Under the pieces are notes generated by a model that was given only the letters and a program-made list of their open reading frames with translations, did no database searches and was not told the DNA's origin. 64,000 bases of DNA from Chrysoporthe austroafricana (Eukaryota > Ascomycota > Sordariomycetes > Diaporthales > Cryphonectriaceae), in the NCBI GenBank assembly GCA_001051155.2, contig JYIP02000003.1:930001-994000 (forward strand). The letters are read 5' to 3'. Numbering within the stretch: the stretch's first letter is position 1; each line of letters opens with the position of its first letter. The translations under genes were made by a program, and so were the position numbers. Positions 11,219-23,284 of this stretch are shown here, piece after piece.

Positions 11219-12970
11219 ATGGGGCATCTATACAGACTCGAAGCGTTTTTCTGGTTATCTGCATCCCCGATCTTCAGACTAGGTCTTTTCTTGGCCTTCG
11301 CATGCCTCGTCCTGATCTCCTGGAAGTTATGGGCTCCACAACAGCGACTTGTCCCTGGCGTCCCAATTGCAGGCGGCAGCAGTAGAGCGGCAGTTCAAAA
11401 GAACAGGAACGCGTTCCGTCAGAACTCAAGAGATATCCTCCTCAAAGGCTATCGTGAATCCGATGGTGGCTTCTTCTATGTACCGTCGCCGCTCGGCGAG
11501 CGACTGATGATCCCGGTGAGGTTTTTGGAAGAATTGAAGACAGCTCCGGTGGACAAAGTTGACTTCGTAGGCACCTTCATCGAAATGTTTGAGGGCAAAT
11601 ACACGACAATGGGCAGTCGATCTACTCTGCATCCTCGTGTCGTGAAGGCTCAATTGAATCAGAACCTCCAGGGAGTCATGCCAGGTGTACAGGAAGAAAT
11701 TCGGGATGCATTCGACGATTCTTGGCCGGCTTGCGACGACTGGACCGAGGTGCCCGTTGTCAAGCGCATCACTCAGATTGTGGCTCGAGTCTCAAGCCGT
11801 ATGTTTGGAGGTCCCACGCTAAGTCGCAACAAAGAATGGGTACAGGCCTCGATTGCCTTTGCAATTGACGGCTATATCGGCGCCCAGAAGCTTAAGAATC
11901 TGCCGGAGTTTCTCAAGCCGGTCGCAGCACCCTTTATTCCTGAAATCAGGAAAATCGCAGCCCACTATCGGGCAGCAGAGAAAGCAGCTATTCCACTTCT
12001 CCAAGACCGGGAGAAAACCGGGGAGAAGGCACTTGACCTTCTGTATTGGATGAACGAACAGGCTATGGGAGCTGAGAAGGACTACAAATTTTTGGCAGGC
12101 ATCTTACTAAAGGTCAGCTTCGCCGCTATTCACACGAGCGCTGCAGCGCCAAGCCAGCTCATCTATGATCTTTGCGAGCACCCTGAATATATACCAGAAC
12201 TACGTCATGAATATTCCCACCTCATGGACAGTGAAGGGCAAATTAGCAAACAGGGCTTCTTGCAGATGCCCAAGATGGATAGTATCAGTAAGAAGAAATG
12301 CACAATTCGACCGTTTCGGGCAGACTATTTGCTGACATCGTCAATTTTAGTGAAAGAAAGCCAGAGGTTCAATCCTCTGCTTCTTGGTAGGTTGACCGCA
12401 AGGCTATCAGTCTTGTGCCGTATCCAATTCGAGGCGGCTGACGTTAGATCTTGCGCCAGTGACATTTGAGCGAATTATCACCGAGGACTGGGACCTTTCA
12501 GATGGCTTTCGGATTCCGGCTCACACTACCATCGGTATCCCAACCCATGCTATCACCATGGACCCCAAGCTCTATCCAGATCCGGACCGGTTTGACGGGT
12601 TCCGATTCGCCAAGCTGCGGCAAGAAGATCCAGCAATGGAGGGCAAGGCTCAGTATGTCGCGTCTAACCCATCGAGCATGGCATTTGGATATGGTCGTCA
12701 CGCATGTCCTGGGTGAGTAAAATGTCTGCGTTTCAGCTTCAAGTAGACTATTATTGATCTTTCAGTAGACGTTTCTTTGCAGCACAAGAGATTAAGGCGA
12801 TCATGGTGTACTTATTGGAACATTATGACATGAAATTCAGCCCGGGACAAAAGAGACCGGAGAGCCTACAGGTAGAGACTCAATACCTACCCGATCATTC
12901 AGCCAAGGTGCTGTTTAGACGGCGGTTGAGACCCGAGAAGGCGGCAACCGCGCGCATACGAACAAGTTAA
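11219..12970 (+). CDS. Cytochrome P450 monooxygenase, CYP68/ent-kaurene-oxidase-like
   Basis: Four exons (11219-12287, 12351-12386, 12448-12712, 12766-12970) give 524 residues. An N-terminal membrane anchor (about residues 15-35) places it on the ER face. The I-helix reads AAIHTS, with His where most P450s have an acidic residue; this is characteristic of the fungal CYP68-like group that includes gibberellin and several sesquiterpenoid oxidases. The K-helix has ESQR (ExxR), and the heme loop is FGYGRHACPG with Cys455 as the iron ligand. The 63-nt first intron is open in frame, so an unspliced message would still be translated through it. The true ATG is at 11219. It probably hydroxylates the cyclase product. 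It converges on the dehydrogenase at 13331. Confidence 0.92.
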
Positions 12971-13330
12971 ACCTCTTTGGCCTGTAGACTCCGTCAAGAA
13001 GCAGCAAGTTAGCGTCGTCATAATTACAGAGTAAATTGTATGATAGCAGACAACTGAAGTCTAGTCTCCATGCCTTGGCGGAGTCTATTGGTGTGACCTG
13101 GTCCGTGTACCTAGATAGGAACGCAGTGAGAGAAAGCAAAGTTCTATGATAAAAGGTCATGACTACGGTACAATCCTTCTACTTAGGCAGTAATCGATAC
13201 ATTCCTCGACTTGCGCTTGATTCTCTAGCGTAAGCCAGGTGCCTACTATTAATACAAAAATTCGAACTAATTACTGTGATGGGGTAGAGGGCATTTTCGT
13301 CTGAACACCATCTCCGGCTTCGTCGAGAAT
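12971..13330. other. Convergent intergenic gap
   Basis: The 3' ends of the first P450 (plus) and dehydrogenase 1 (minus) face each other here. The sequence is AT-leaning and no gene is seen. Confidence 0.6.
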
Positions 13331-14327
13331 TTAAAGATACGGACGAATGTGGTCCTCCGTCCAGTCCCAAAGTCTGCTAGAGAGCTTTGAATCACGGCAA
13401 AGTGGAGTGTACGCGTCCGAATGTGAGCCAACGGGATCGTACAAGTCACCTGGCACCACCCTGTCCCTCTGCGCCCCGACGGCCCAGCACTGATTCCACG
13501 GGCCTTGCTCCTCTGTCAACCACCTCCCAACATTGGAAATGTACACGATGAACTTGTTCCACAGAGATATCTTTTGACTGACAAGCCCGGTATTTATTGT
13601 GCCGGGTTGGATCACGATCGTCAGGATGTTCGGGTAGCGTTTGACAAGTTCGCGGGCGAATAAGACATTGGCAAGCTTGCTCTGCCCGTAACGCTGCCAC
13701 GGCCCAAGGATCCAGTAGTTCTGTGTCGTCTTAAGCTCATCGAAGACGATGCCCTGGCCCCATGGTGCCATCATAAAGCCCAAACTCGTCACTGCGATGA
13801 TGCGCACGTCGGAACCGGGTAATGCGGCTGTCTTTTCCAGCAGAGGGAGGAGCTTGCGGATTAAAAGGCCGTGGGCAAGATGATTGGTGCCGAATTGTAT
13901 CTCATAGCCGTCCTTTGTCAGCCCCGGAGGTGTCGCCATTATCCCGGCGTTAGCCATAAGAACATCTAGACGTGTCTCACGCGCCAGGATGGTCTCGGCG
14001 GCTTGCTTCACGGAGGCGAGGCTGGTCTGGTCGCAGGGGATGAAGACGAGGTCTGTCTTGACCCCTGCACTGCGCAAATCTCTGATCACATTGTCCGCGG
14101 CCTTCGAGTTGCGGCCTGTAAAGTAAATGCGAGCAGGGTTACGCTTCGCGAGGAGGGAAACAGATCCTGCTCCTAGTCCAGCAGTACCTAAAAACCAACG
14201 TTCACTCAGCTCTTTCTGAACAGCGCTTTGAAGTGAAATGATAGTAGCGCGTACCTCCAGTGATGAGTATTACCTTGCCCGTCAGCTCGGGCACGTCCCT
14301 CAACGGATTGAAATCAAAGTGTGGCAT
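13331..14327 (-). CDS. Short-chain dehydrogenase/reductase 1 (retinol-dehydrogenase-like)
   Basis: Two exons (14327-14255 and 14187-13331; intron 14188-14254) give 309 residues. The spliced N-terminus shows the NAD(P)-binding TGGTAGLGAG motif, with the intron falling inside it at the second glycine. Downstream are the NAG motif (LMANAGI), the structural NHLAH segment, the catalytic YGQSK (Tyr-x3-Lys) and a PGTINTGL strand, all standard for classical/extended SDRs of the WWOX/retinol-dehydrogenase-like group. The ATG at 14327 is the only one that fits; no ATG lies further upstream in frame. In this cluster it likely interconverts an alcohol and a ketone on the terpene skeleton; the substrate is unknown. 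Confidence 0.9.
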
Positions 14328-15736
14328 GATGAAATTCTGGATGGCTATCAAGTTGAGCGCGATAGGTTGCAGAGGGTAAGTAGATGGCAAATACCGCCGG
14401 AGGCGGTGTCTCTAAAAGGCTCACAACTTGTGACGTTGACTCCGTGGAACAAAGGACGCTGGGATCATGATGGACAAACAACAAGCGCATGCTATCGGTT
14501 GGCTAGCTATCCCGCGCCGGAATGTAGGAATGCGTGTTGTTTGTAAGCCGGGAAAAAAAAGTATTGTATAAGCGCGGGTCACCTCGACCGCATTTTAGTA
14601 TAGCTACTTCATCATATATGAAGTTCCCGCTGTCCACAATGTTCTATGGTACGTAGTAGGGGAGCTATACATGCGGCCGCACATCCCGCGTCGGCCGCAC
14701 ATTCCGCAGCGGCCGCATCGGCCGCTTCTTTGTAATTACAGCTTACTTCCTCTTTACAATATTGGGAAGGCAGTATTTATGCTGTGTAACAGTAGTGTAC
14801 GCCCCAAGGAGGCCTAAATAATGACGGGCTGCAGGCTTCAAGCGCCTCTGCAATATATGTTACATTGGCGAGCATGACGTGTCGGTATCGACTCACCCTC
14901 CTGGCGTGTGAAGGAAGCCCAAGGGGGTGGGGGCAGTGTCCGTATGGAGAAGTGACCGAGATAATTCTCGGATTGACGGCATCGATAAGATTTCAGACCT
15001 CAGATGCGGTCTTGGACGTCAGCTGAGACCTCGGGATCGCAGCGATGCTATCTGGCACCGGGGTACTTGGTAACTTCCGAGGCAGACACCAATCCGATAG
15101 CGCCTACCATTGAATAAACAGAAAAAGAGAAACAGGCATCCTGACCTGGGGCCAGGACGACAAAATGGTAGGGATTAGGAGGAAGATATAGTTTGAGCAG
15201 CGACGAGGCTGGGACTTCGCAACTGCGCCGAGCTCTATTGGTTTTAGTAGATCAAACAAATCAAATAAAGCTGCCTATACATAGAAGATACCTAAGTAAG
15301 GCAATGCAACTAATAAGGGCCATAGAGAAAGCTGATACGTATTATGTCTCTGATCAAAGTTTGGCATAATAAGACGAAGGGCAATAGAGCGTAGCGAGGA
15401 AATGTCACCAAGGGGAAGGGTGGAAACGGTCAAACGCATGCCGCGCACAGCGATACCTGAAGAACATAATCTAGTAATTACGACGCCCAGTGAATTATAA
15501 TGAAGCATGAACAAGAACTTCATTAATTCAGATCCTTCAGTCACAAAACGTTCAAGTCGAGAGAATCTCTCAAAATCCAGCCGATTTTGAAGACTACGTA
15601 GCTCTGTGCCTCCTTAAAGTAAGGATTTCTTGCGTCCATGTTCGAGCTGTCATCTCACCCCCTCCTGAAGAGTTTCAATCATCGCTCCACCCGAGCACCC
15701 AAGCTCACTTTGGTTTTGAGTCCCGCATCTTGAGGA
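14328..15736. other. AT-rich intergenic stretch with a GC-rich insert
   Basis: No gene is supported between the two dehydrogenases. The stretch is AT-leaning except for a short GC-rich repeat at about 14671-14728. A possible promoter of dehydrogenase 1 lies at its left end. Confidence 0.55.
14671..14728. repeat. GC-rich micro-repeat of GCGGCCGCA units
   Basis: GGCCGC occurs four times in about 55 bp, with spacer CATCCC and CATTCC sequences, forming imperfect units of about 14-18 bp. Two are full GCGGCCGC (NotI) sites. It is isolated in otherwise AT-rich DNA. No function is apparent. Confidence 0.6.
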
Positions 15737-16722
15737 TCATGACCGGAAGTCAGTTGCAGCTTGCTGTTTGTGGGTCAATTCCAAATTGTCTTTGCCGAAC
15801 CAGAAGGACTTTAAATCAGCCAGAGGTTCCTCTAGTTCCGTATATGCATTGCCTAGCGTCATGATCACCCTCCCATTCCAACGCTCATCACGCCACTTTT
15901 CGCTGTCGAGTTCTTTTCCGTAGGACTCAACTCTCTTAGACTGACGCGCTGTTGCTGAGTAAACTAAGGCAAGACCGACGAACTCCGCGGTGCTGGTTGG
16001 TAGGCCCTGTGCTATGATAGGAGCTGCAAGGTGCTGTGGTAGTAGATTCGTAATGGTGGCGGCCGGAGCAACACCATTAATCGTGATATTGTCTTGAATA
16101 ATGGTCGAACGCAGCGCCCGAATCAGCCCAACCAACGCCAACTTACCGGCTGAGTAAACCGGTAGTGATTGCTCGGGAGCATATGCCGTGGCACTTGTGG
16201 TAATCACGATGCCTCCCTCGATCTTGTTCCGTTTCATACTGCTCCACGCAAGTTTGACCATGTTGAGGACAGCCCGCAGATTGACGTCGAGAACAGAGTA
16301 AGTCGGTTCCTTTGGCTGACCGGCAGACCCTTCATTTTCCTCACCCGCGTCCGAGTCATCAGCAAAATAATTTTGCTCTTCAGACACGCCGGCGTTCGCA
16401 AAGGCGAAGTCAATAGGACCAATGACCCCCATCGCAGCATAAAGATCAGCCCAGATGGCAATGTTGCATTGATGAAAATGTAGGCGTGCCAGAGCTTTCC
16501 AATCTTCAGCCTGTGGTTCATTTATGTCGAGTATATGAACAGTGGCTCCTTTTTCTACTAGTATTCTAGCTGCCGCAAAGCCGATTCCGGAAGCACCGCC
16601 TGCATTTGAAGTTGATGAGCATGAGACTTCCGCTGTGTTCCGCGCTCTTACTCACCAGTAATAACGGCTATCTTATTATGAAGGACAGGGATGGACGCCG
16701 AACTGATCTGAATGCTAGTCAT
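15737..16722 (-). CDS. Short-chain dehydrogenase/reductase 2
   Basis: Two exons (16722-16656 and 16599-15737; intron 16600-16655, 56 nt) give 309 residues. The first exon brings in the start and the first half of the cofactor motif; splicing creates TGGASGIG, the Rossmann glycine signature. FANAG and the catalytic YSAGK follow, then the NGVAPAATITN segment after the active site. Its overall layout resembles the 15-hydroxyprostaglandin-dehydrogenase-like SDR group. An acidic low-complexity insertion (DDSDAGEENEGSAG) lies between FANAG and the next conserved strand. It is transcribed in the same direction as dehydrogenase 1 and the second P450. It is likely a tailoring oxidoreductase of the terpenoid. 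Confidence 0.9.
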
Positions 16723-17337
16723 GTTTTGTAATCCGTCAAGAGTTTAATCATCCACAGCTATTGTCGAGGGTCGGTTCCATGACATATAGCTCGTGAGCTC
16801 GCAAGGTCAGGGTCAAAGATAAAGGGAGCTGGGGATTCAATTTAAATTCGTATACCCTGTCTCGGCCATTACCGATTTGGGACGCACTTAGTTCTCTTGT
16901 TCTGGAATCTTCGCAAAACAACCCGCTCTGCACTACTTCGTTAACACGAACATTTGCGTTGATATAGGGCATATACGACACCTTTGCCATCATCACAGTG
17001 CACAATAATTCCCTGAATCAATATTAGTCTGATTGGACTAAAGCGAATGAAGTTGTTTTGAAGATATCTAATCCATGAAGCAAACCTCTAGATTCCAGTC
17101 TGCCCATGCATGCAAGTATTGACGTGTAATCCAAACAATCCATCATCAATCGTATGAAAATGGGTTGGTAGATGGATCAACGCAGGTTTGCCAAATATTC
17201 AGTCCTGTTGCAAAGAAATTTCACCCTCAAGTCTCATCAAGTCATGGGAGACTAGCAATATTATGTCCATAATAACTAGCATCTTAGCCTCGTTTCCCTT
17301 GATTACAAACGCCATGAGAGACTCAGAGGGACACGAG
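16723..17337. other. Intergenic stretch between dehydrogenase 2 and P450 2
   Basis: This stretch holds the presumed promoter of dehydrogenase 2 and the 3' UTR of the second P450. It is AT-leaning and no gene is seen. Confidence 0.55.
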
Positions 17338-19603
17338 TCAAATTTTGCGTGCCAACTTCGCTTTGACAAACAGCTGTGGCTTCTGCCAAAGTGTATACAT
17401 GCGAGATTCGAGATGCCAATCTAAAGTTGGCTTGACAGGCTCCAGATCGAACGTCCAGACAAGCTTTGTCAAGGCCGTACGCAATTCCAACCAGCCCAAG
17501 CTGCGAAATGATAATAATTGTCAGCTAATAAACCAGAGTCAAATACTTCCACACGCGTGAACTACGTAGACAGCAGAGCAAATGAACAAGTTGTACCTCT
17601 TTCCTATACAGCCCCTGGCTCCCAAGGAAAAAGGTTGGCTTGCCTCGAGCACATCGCCTTCCGACATGCCCAGCCACCTTTCAGGAATAAAGGCGAAGGG
17701 ATCCTTGAAATTTCTCTGGTCAAGACTCGCGCCACTAGGACTTGTGGAAACAATTGTCTATATTTGCGTTAGCCTGGCGAGCGTTCTGGAACATCAACCA
17801 GACTGTAGAAACGAAATGACTACGGCTCGTTTACTTCTTCCTAGGAAGAATTTGAGAGAGTACTTACCCCTTCGGGCAAAAAGAAGCTGTCTACGGTATC
17901 TCCACCCTGAGGAACCACCCGTGGAAGGGCGAAAGGCAGCGGGGGATACACGCGCATCGCTTCAAGACAAACAGCGTGCAGATATTGTAGTGGGCGGGTC
18001 GAGACGTCTGATATGTCCGCGCATGTGACGAAGCCAGCTCCGCGTACCTCTGCCACCAGCTTCTTCATCACTTCCGGGTATTTCAACAAATGGTATGTCG
18101 CGCACGTCAGTGCCGTCGACGTCGTCTCACTGCCTGCAAGCACAAAATCTGACGCGTGCGCCGCCAACTCAAGGTCTGAAACATCCACTCGCTCTAAGTC
18201 GCGATACTGTAGAATCCGGGTCATAAAGTCTCTGCGTCCGCTTTGTCGTTCGATGCGACTGTGTGAATTCTTAGTATGTCTATTGTGAGACACAGCAAGA
18301 TAGCAATCACAAATTGCATTTGTTATTAGAAAGGCATATTGAATGTGAATTTACCTCTTGACCAACTCAATCGCCATATTTTCGTTTGCCCTTGTGTCTT
18401 CAGTCAGGGCTGCAATCTTCTTTCTCAGTAGGATCTTCAGTATCCGAGCCACATTGGGAAATCTCTTAAATGTATCAACGAGGGCTCCCTGGGTCAGGGC
18501 TCCGACGGTGATAGCAATCCACGGATGCGGCTCGTCTGCCGATTTCAAAGTGTGAGCTATTTGTTTCCTTGACCTTTCACTGAAACGAACCATGAAAGCA
18601 GAATGTTTCTAACTCACCCCTTTCCAAAGCCTGAAATGTCTGTCCAAACGCGAGATCGCCAATTATGTCAAAAGCCATCATTTCGAAGGCCTTACCAATG
18701 TTGAAAGTCTCCTCGATGCCTGGCTTTGACTTAGTCTTAATGAGATCGATGAATCGGTCAACAGTCTCAGCGATTAGAGGCTCCTGCTCGTTTAGAGAGG
18801 TGGTGGAGAAGGCATGAGAAAGGAGTCTTCTCATCTGCCCATGGGTTACGACATCGCGCTCGCTAACAATAGAATGTACGCCGCGACTGGCGAAGCTTCC
18901 TCCGTCATAGAAAACGCTCTTGACGAACGGCTTATGGTTCTGGCGGAAGCCATAAATATCTTTCCACGACTGTGCCGTGTTAAAGGACAGTTCATTGGGA
19001 GCGACGCGCACGACAGGGCCTGCAGACTTTTAGCTCAGCAATATGACTAAATTAAAGGTGAAGAGGTTCGTGAACGTCCCTAGCCCAAAGACCTGGGGGG
19101 TTCCGTATTGCTTACCGTATCTGCGATGCAAGCCTAGAACTGTATATGGCTGGCGTCCGCTGAGGAACCAGAACGAGTACGGGATCTAGATCAGTACCTA
19201 GAATTAGTACTCAGTGTCGCCGAATGTGGGGAAAGCAATATATATCCTGGTCGAAAGATAAGATTTGAAGTTGACGAACATTGCTAAAAGCTGAAAGTTT
19301 GGGCCCCGGGAACCGGCTTAAGGGATGGAAGTATAGATTGTATATGATTCTACAAATGCATAGTCCTATGATCTTACTCGATGGGTAATGTCAACAAGCT
19401 AGTCTTTCATTTAAATCCCTATTTGCAGCCTCGTTTTATACCAAAAAATTTCCCGCGAATTCTGGTTGCAACACACATGAGTACGATTCTGGAAAAGGGT
19501 ATCTTACCTTGACGATACAGAGAGTAATCAAACTGGGCCATAGAAACTCATATGTGCCCTTGAGCTGGACTGACATAGCATCTGAGGCATCCAGTTGCCC
19601 CAT
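17338..19603 (-). CDS. Cytochrome P450 monooxygenase 2 (isotrichodermin C-15-hydroxylase-like)
   Basis: Eight exons on the minus strand (19603-19508, 19372-19280, 19185-19116, 19019-18618, 18535-18355, 18258-17868, 17757-17597, 17500-17338) add up to 518 residues with matching phases. The first exon ends in a membrane anchor. The proline-rich hinge is FHPLSRFPGPK. The I-helix carries AGSETT, the K-helix EAMR, and the heme loop FSLGARGCIG with Cys461 as ligand. The donor after exon 2 is GTTCGT, weaker than usual, and was placed by comparison with the P450 at 25168-27444; exon lengths 93, 70 and 161 are identical in both genes. The two are therefore paralogues. This one has no intron at two positions where the other has one. 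It probably oxidises a terpenoid intermediate at the ER. Confidence 0.87.
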
Positions 19604-20494
19604 GGCGGATGCAGGCGTATGAGAGAGAAAAGCAATAAAGAGAATTCGACTTAGATGCGATATTGAATAGCAATGACGGTATAGAGCATTGGATATCACA
19701 AGGTTCTGATATCCCTTCTATCCTTGCCTTGTCTCTACCTAGGTAGATGATAAATGTAAGATACAATAGAGACTCCGTGCGACAGCTAGGCACGCTCCAA
19801 CACTAAGGGGGGCTGTCCCGTAGAAAACACGGCCGCTGGCAGAACCCCCCAACCCCCCCCCCCAAGAAAAGACATGTACATCAAGTGAGAACAGCCCAGG
19901 GCTGGTGCTTCTATCATGTTGGCATTCACATCGGTCGGGTCGTGCTGCCATTGGCTCGGAAGACCCTTTCATAGCAGAGTAATCTCCTTCGGCTACTTCT
20001 AAATTGGGGGTAGCGCTACGAAGTGGGTACCACGGTAGCTCACATCGGCGTTTGCCAAAAAAACAGTAACTCCGGATGCCTAGGAAGGGTAGAGCCTCGA
20101 ATCTGTCACTGCCATACTACCTTGCTAATGAACACTACTCGTGGCAGATAAGTATTCATGATAGTGATATGACCCTCTCGAAAGTCTGCCGGGTAGTCCA
20201 ACACGGAAATTCGAGTTTTCAACTACTTTATGTTGTATTCCAAGAGGATCGGTATCTAGCTAGCAAAGGTCTTGAAACAAGCTCTGCCCGGATCTAAAAC
20301 TTCACTTCCTCGATGCCACTCTTCCTGAGCAGACGCAAAAAAGAGGATTATGATGCCCCAAGCCTCTCTTTGATACCAAATGGGGATTTCTCTATCAATC
20401 AAATGTGCCCTGAATAGCCGAGAGAAAGTATATAAATCTCGAGACTCCATCCTATGCTCGCTCAGGTAATGCTCAAGCCGTGACTGCCGCATCC
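19604..20494. other. Intergenic stretch, promoter of P450 2
   Basis: The stretch includes the palindrome at 19735-19746 and a C11 run at 19853-19863 followed by A-rich bases. An open frame at 20256-20531 on the minus strand overlaps the regulator's 3' end in another frame and could be a further exon of it; I could not decide. Confidence 0.5.
19735..19746. promoter_or_regulatory. 12-bp palindrome CTACCTAGGTAG, copy 2
   Basis: Identical to copy 1. It ends 131 nt upstream of the ATG of P450 2 (19603, minus strand), matching the spacing of the other copies. Confidence 0.45.
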
Positions 20495-21898
20495 TCATTT
20501 CCCTTGCTGGTCGGCCGACGAGTAGCTCCATTGAATTGCGATATTATCCAAGGTCCTTCTAATCATTCCATCTGACACCATAAGTCGACGGGTCATTGCA
20601 TCTGACTGTAGGTGTGTAGCAATTCCATGCAAATTGAGGACCAGGTTCCGAAGTTGATGGAGCTGTATGCCTAGAAGTCCACGGACCAGCACTAAGAATT
20701 CCTCTTCCGAGTCTAGTTCATAATGACCTAGAGAAACTGAGTTTTGATACTCAAGCACCGACGATGTTGGGGTGGTCCTCTTGGTGAATCCCGAACGTGT
20801 CGCGATCAGACCGCAGAGTTGAGACAGCCGATCCGCCAGGAATGTCAAGATCATCATATTCTCGATACGCTTCGTGCATGTAGCGCACGCGATCATTGCA
20901 TTACCGTGACGGACGGCTTCTTTATGTGTAGCTAGAGCGTTGTCCAAACTTGCACAATTAGCTGTATCGCCAACTGCTATGGATTCCAGCTCATCCATGA
21001 GAATGACTACCCGGTGTAGACATTGACAGGTCGAGATCGATTCTGGTATAGAATCGGTTGCAGTCCCACGGAAGCTCGGAGCTTCAACCCGGGAGTCCTT
21101 TTGATCATTCCGATCTAAATCGAGTCGAGGCCTTTGTGTTCTAGCTATATGGCTAGTGGCAATTGCTTCCCCTTTTGATGGAGGTACCTGTGTTGTGGTC
21201 GTAGGGAAAGAACCGGGAATAACTGGTATTGATGCCCTCGAGTCTCCTGGGTCTGAGGCGGAGATGATCTTATCTGTTGGTCTAGCGCCTGTGTCGACTG
21301 TTAGGATTAGGCCCTCCAAACTACACTCCGTGGTCGCGAACACCGACGTAGGACTTATGGTGTCAATTGCCGAGGTTGCTGTCGCACCTCCAACTGCGAA
21401 GTCCACCATGCCAAAATCCAATAAATCCGGTTCGTCACTGCCTGGATGTGGCAATTGTCCATATTGGAGCCAAGCAAAGTCGTTGTAACTTTCGCGGCCC
21501 GGCGTCGAGTTGGAGGCTGACAATCTTTGCTGGTCATGTGGTACCGAAGGTTCATGTTCTATTCGAGGCCGTCGATACGTTTGATTGGTCGCTTGAAGGC
21601 GATTGTCTGTTGCATCTCTTTTCTGGAGATCTTTTGATCCTGGCACCGGTGTTGGTGCTTTTTTGCGATGTCTTGACTCCCGGCCCTGTCCGTCGTTCGA
21701 GCGATAGACGCACTTCCGTGCCAACATCTTACAACGTGCGCACCCGTCTTTCTCACCTGTACATTTACTCTTCTTTGTACGACAATGGTTGCACGCTTGT
21801 GGACCACTCGTCTTCGCCGTTACAGGGTCAAAGATCTGTGGCCTCTCTGACAAGACAGACCTTTCGCCATTGAACTCATGCTTCCAGCTGGAAAACAT
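20495..21898 (-). CDS. Zn2Cys6 transcription factor, AflR-like cluster regulator
   Basis: A single exon of 467 residues. Near the N-terminus (about residues 36-64) is a complete binuclear zinc cluster with spacing C-x2-C-x6-C-x6-C-x2-C-x6-C, starting ACNHCRTKKSKC. A basic linker (RHRKKAP) follows, then a long Ser/Thr/Pro-rich low-complexity region and a helical C-terminal half. That half has the cysteine- and leucine-patterned segment CQCLHRVVILMDELES and a second CATC motif, resembling AflR-type pathway regulators. It should bind DNA as a dimer and activate the surrounding genes. The assignment to the AflR subgroup is inference from layout; the Zn2Cys6 call is firm. The true C-terminus may extend through an additional exon. 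Confidence 0.88.
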   Translation of the reverse strand: MFSSWKHEFNGERSVLSERPQIFDPVTAKTSGPQACNHCRTKKSKCTGEKDGCARCKMLARKCVYRSNDGQGRESRHRKKAPTPVPGSKDLQKRDATDNRLQATNQTYRRPRIEHEPSVPHDQQRLSASNSTPGRESYNDFAWLQYGQLPHPGSDEPDLLDFGMVDFAVGGATATSAIDTISPTSVFATTECSLEGLILTVDTGARPTDKIISASDPGDSRASIPVIPGSFPTTTTQVPPSKGEAIATSHIARTQRPRLDLDRNDQKDSRVEAPSFRGTATDSIPESISTCQCLHRVVILMDELESIAVGDTANCASLDNALATHKEAVRHGNAMIACATCTKRIENMMILTFLADRLSQLCGLIATRSGFTKRTTPTSSVLEYQNSVSLGHYELDSEEEFLVLVRGLLGIQLHQLRNLVLNLHGIATHLQSDAMTRRLMVSDGMIRRTLDNIAIQWSYSSADQQGK

Positions 21899-23284
21899 TC
21901 ACTAGATAGTCTGTGCAGCACTGGCGTTTGGGAAGGCAGATAGGCTTGGTGGTGTGTCGAGCTTTCGGGACATATACGTTCTGCAAAAGGTGAGATTCCA
22001 CGAACTGAACTGTATATTACGATAAATTTGGGAAAGGGGGTGGGGCGCTGGCTATTCTAAGGAAAAAGAACGCCTAAGCCCCTATATCGCTTTCCCTTAA
22101 GTATTCGAGCTTATATAGTATGTTTATCTCATTGACATAATTGTCCTCTTCACCGAGCTGACTGCATTGGCGATGATTTGATCGGCTCGTCGAAACGCTG
22201 ACTGCATATTATACTAGTAAGGCTACTTCGCCTTTCATCAGCATTGGCACAATCGTTGTATGTGCGAAATATACTTTCCGGGCACCTTGGCTGTCGGGTA
22301 AGCGGATGATACCCGACCCTTGCAGTGCCACTATGCAGGAATGTAGCGTCACGCTTCGAACGCCGCAATGCAACAGCGTCCTTGGTGTCGGAGTGAAGGT
22401 GTCTGGGGCGTAGATATAACAGACTACTTCGCCACCGTGATCCTGCAGAGGTCTACCTTTTCGATAAATGTACCCATCAGCATCCGCTTGCCAGAATCCC
22501 CCACTTCGTCGTGTCTAGCGTACGGATCAGGCGCTAAACTCAAGAAGTGTGAGTTTATGAAGATCACCAAGTCTTTTGCAGCATACTCTGGGTACATGCA
22601 ATGTTGCAGCCGTCCCAAGGTTCACAGGACGTACTTGCTTCTCTTCTATATATGTTACATGTCTGAATTAGAAGGAGCTTATCGATCAACGCACAAGGTT
22701 ATGTAAGATATCGTCTTTGTCCATTGGTAACTACGACAAGAAGCTCAAATTTACGGCGAGATCATGGGAAACGCACGAAGCACCACATAAGAAAGAATTA
22801 CAGGAGAGATTGGTCTCAATGGTGAGTTTCCTCTATCAGAGTATTCGAGCAGAGCCGCACGTCGTTGCGTTCGCTTGAAGGTGGGCTTTATCTCGCAGAG
22901 TACATAGCTAATGTCCAAATGTTTGCCTAATCATTTTCTCGCTCACTTTTCACAACATCGCGTCTACACAGCTCGTTGCCCAGAATTTGACCGTAGTTAT
23001 CTCTAGATCCGCAGCAGCACAGTCAAACAAGTATGATCCATTATGAGCTATAAATAGACAATGGAGACACTTCATATTAACTTGATCATTCCACCGTGAT
23101 TCTATGTATCATTTTCAGAGCAGGCTTATCTGACAACTTTGGTTGAAAATCAACATAGACGATCGTCGCAAGGCCTTGTTCTAGTGTCTTGAAGCCGGCG
23201 ATTTCACGCTAAGCCTTGACGTTCTCCAAGGCTGGGTCACTTGCATCTATGGCAGATAGAAGTCACCAATCATGCGGACTCATA
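21899..23284. other. AT-rich gene-poor stretch
   Basis: Upstream of the regulator I see no gene I can support. One plus-strand frame at 22368-22706 has no domain or splice support. Confidence 0.55.
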
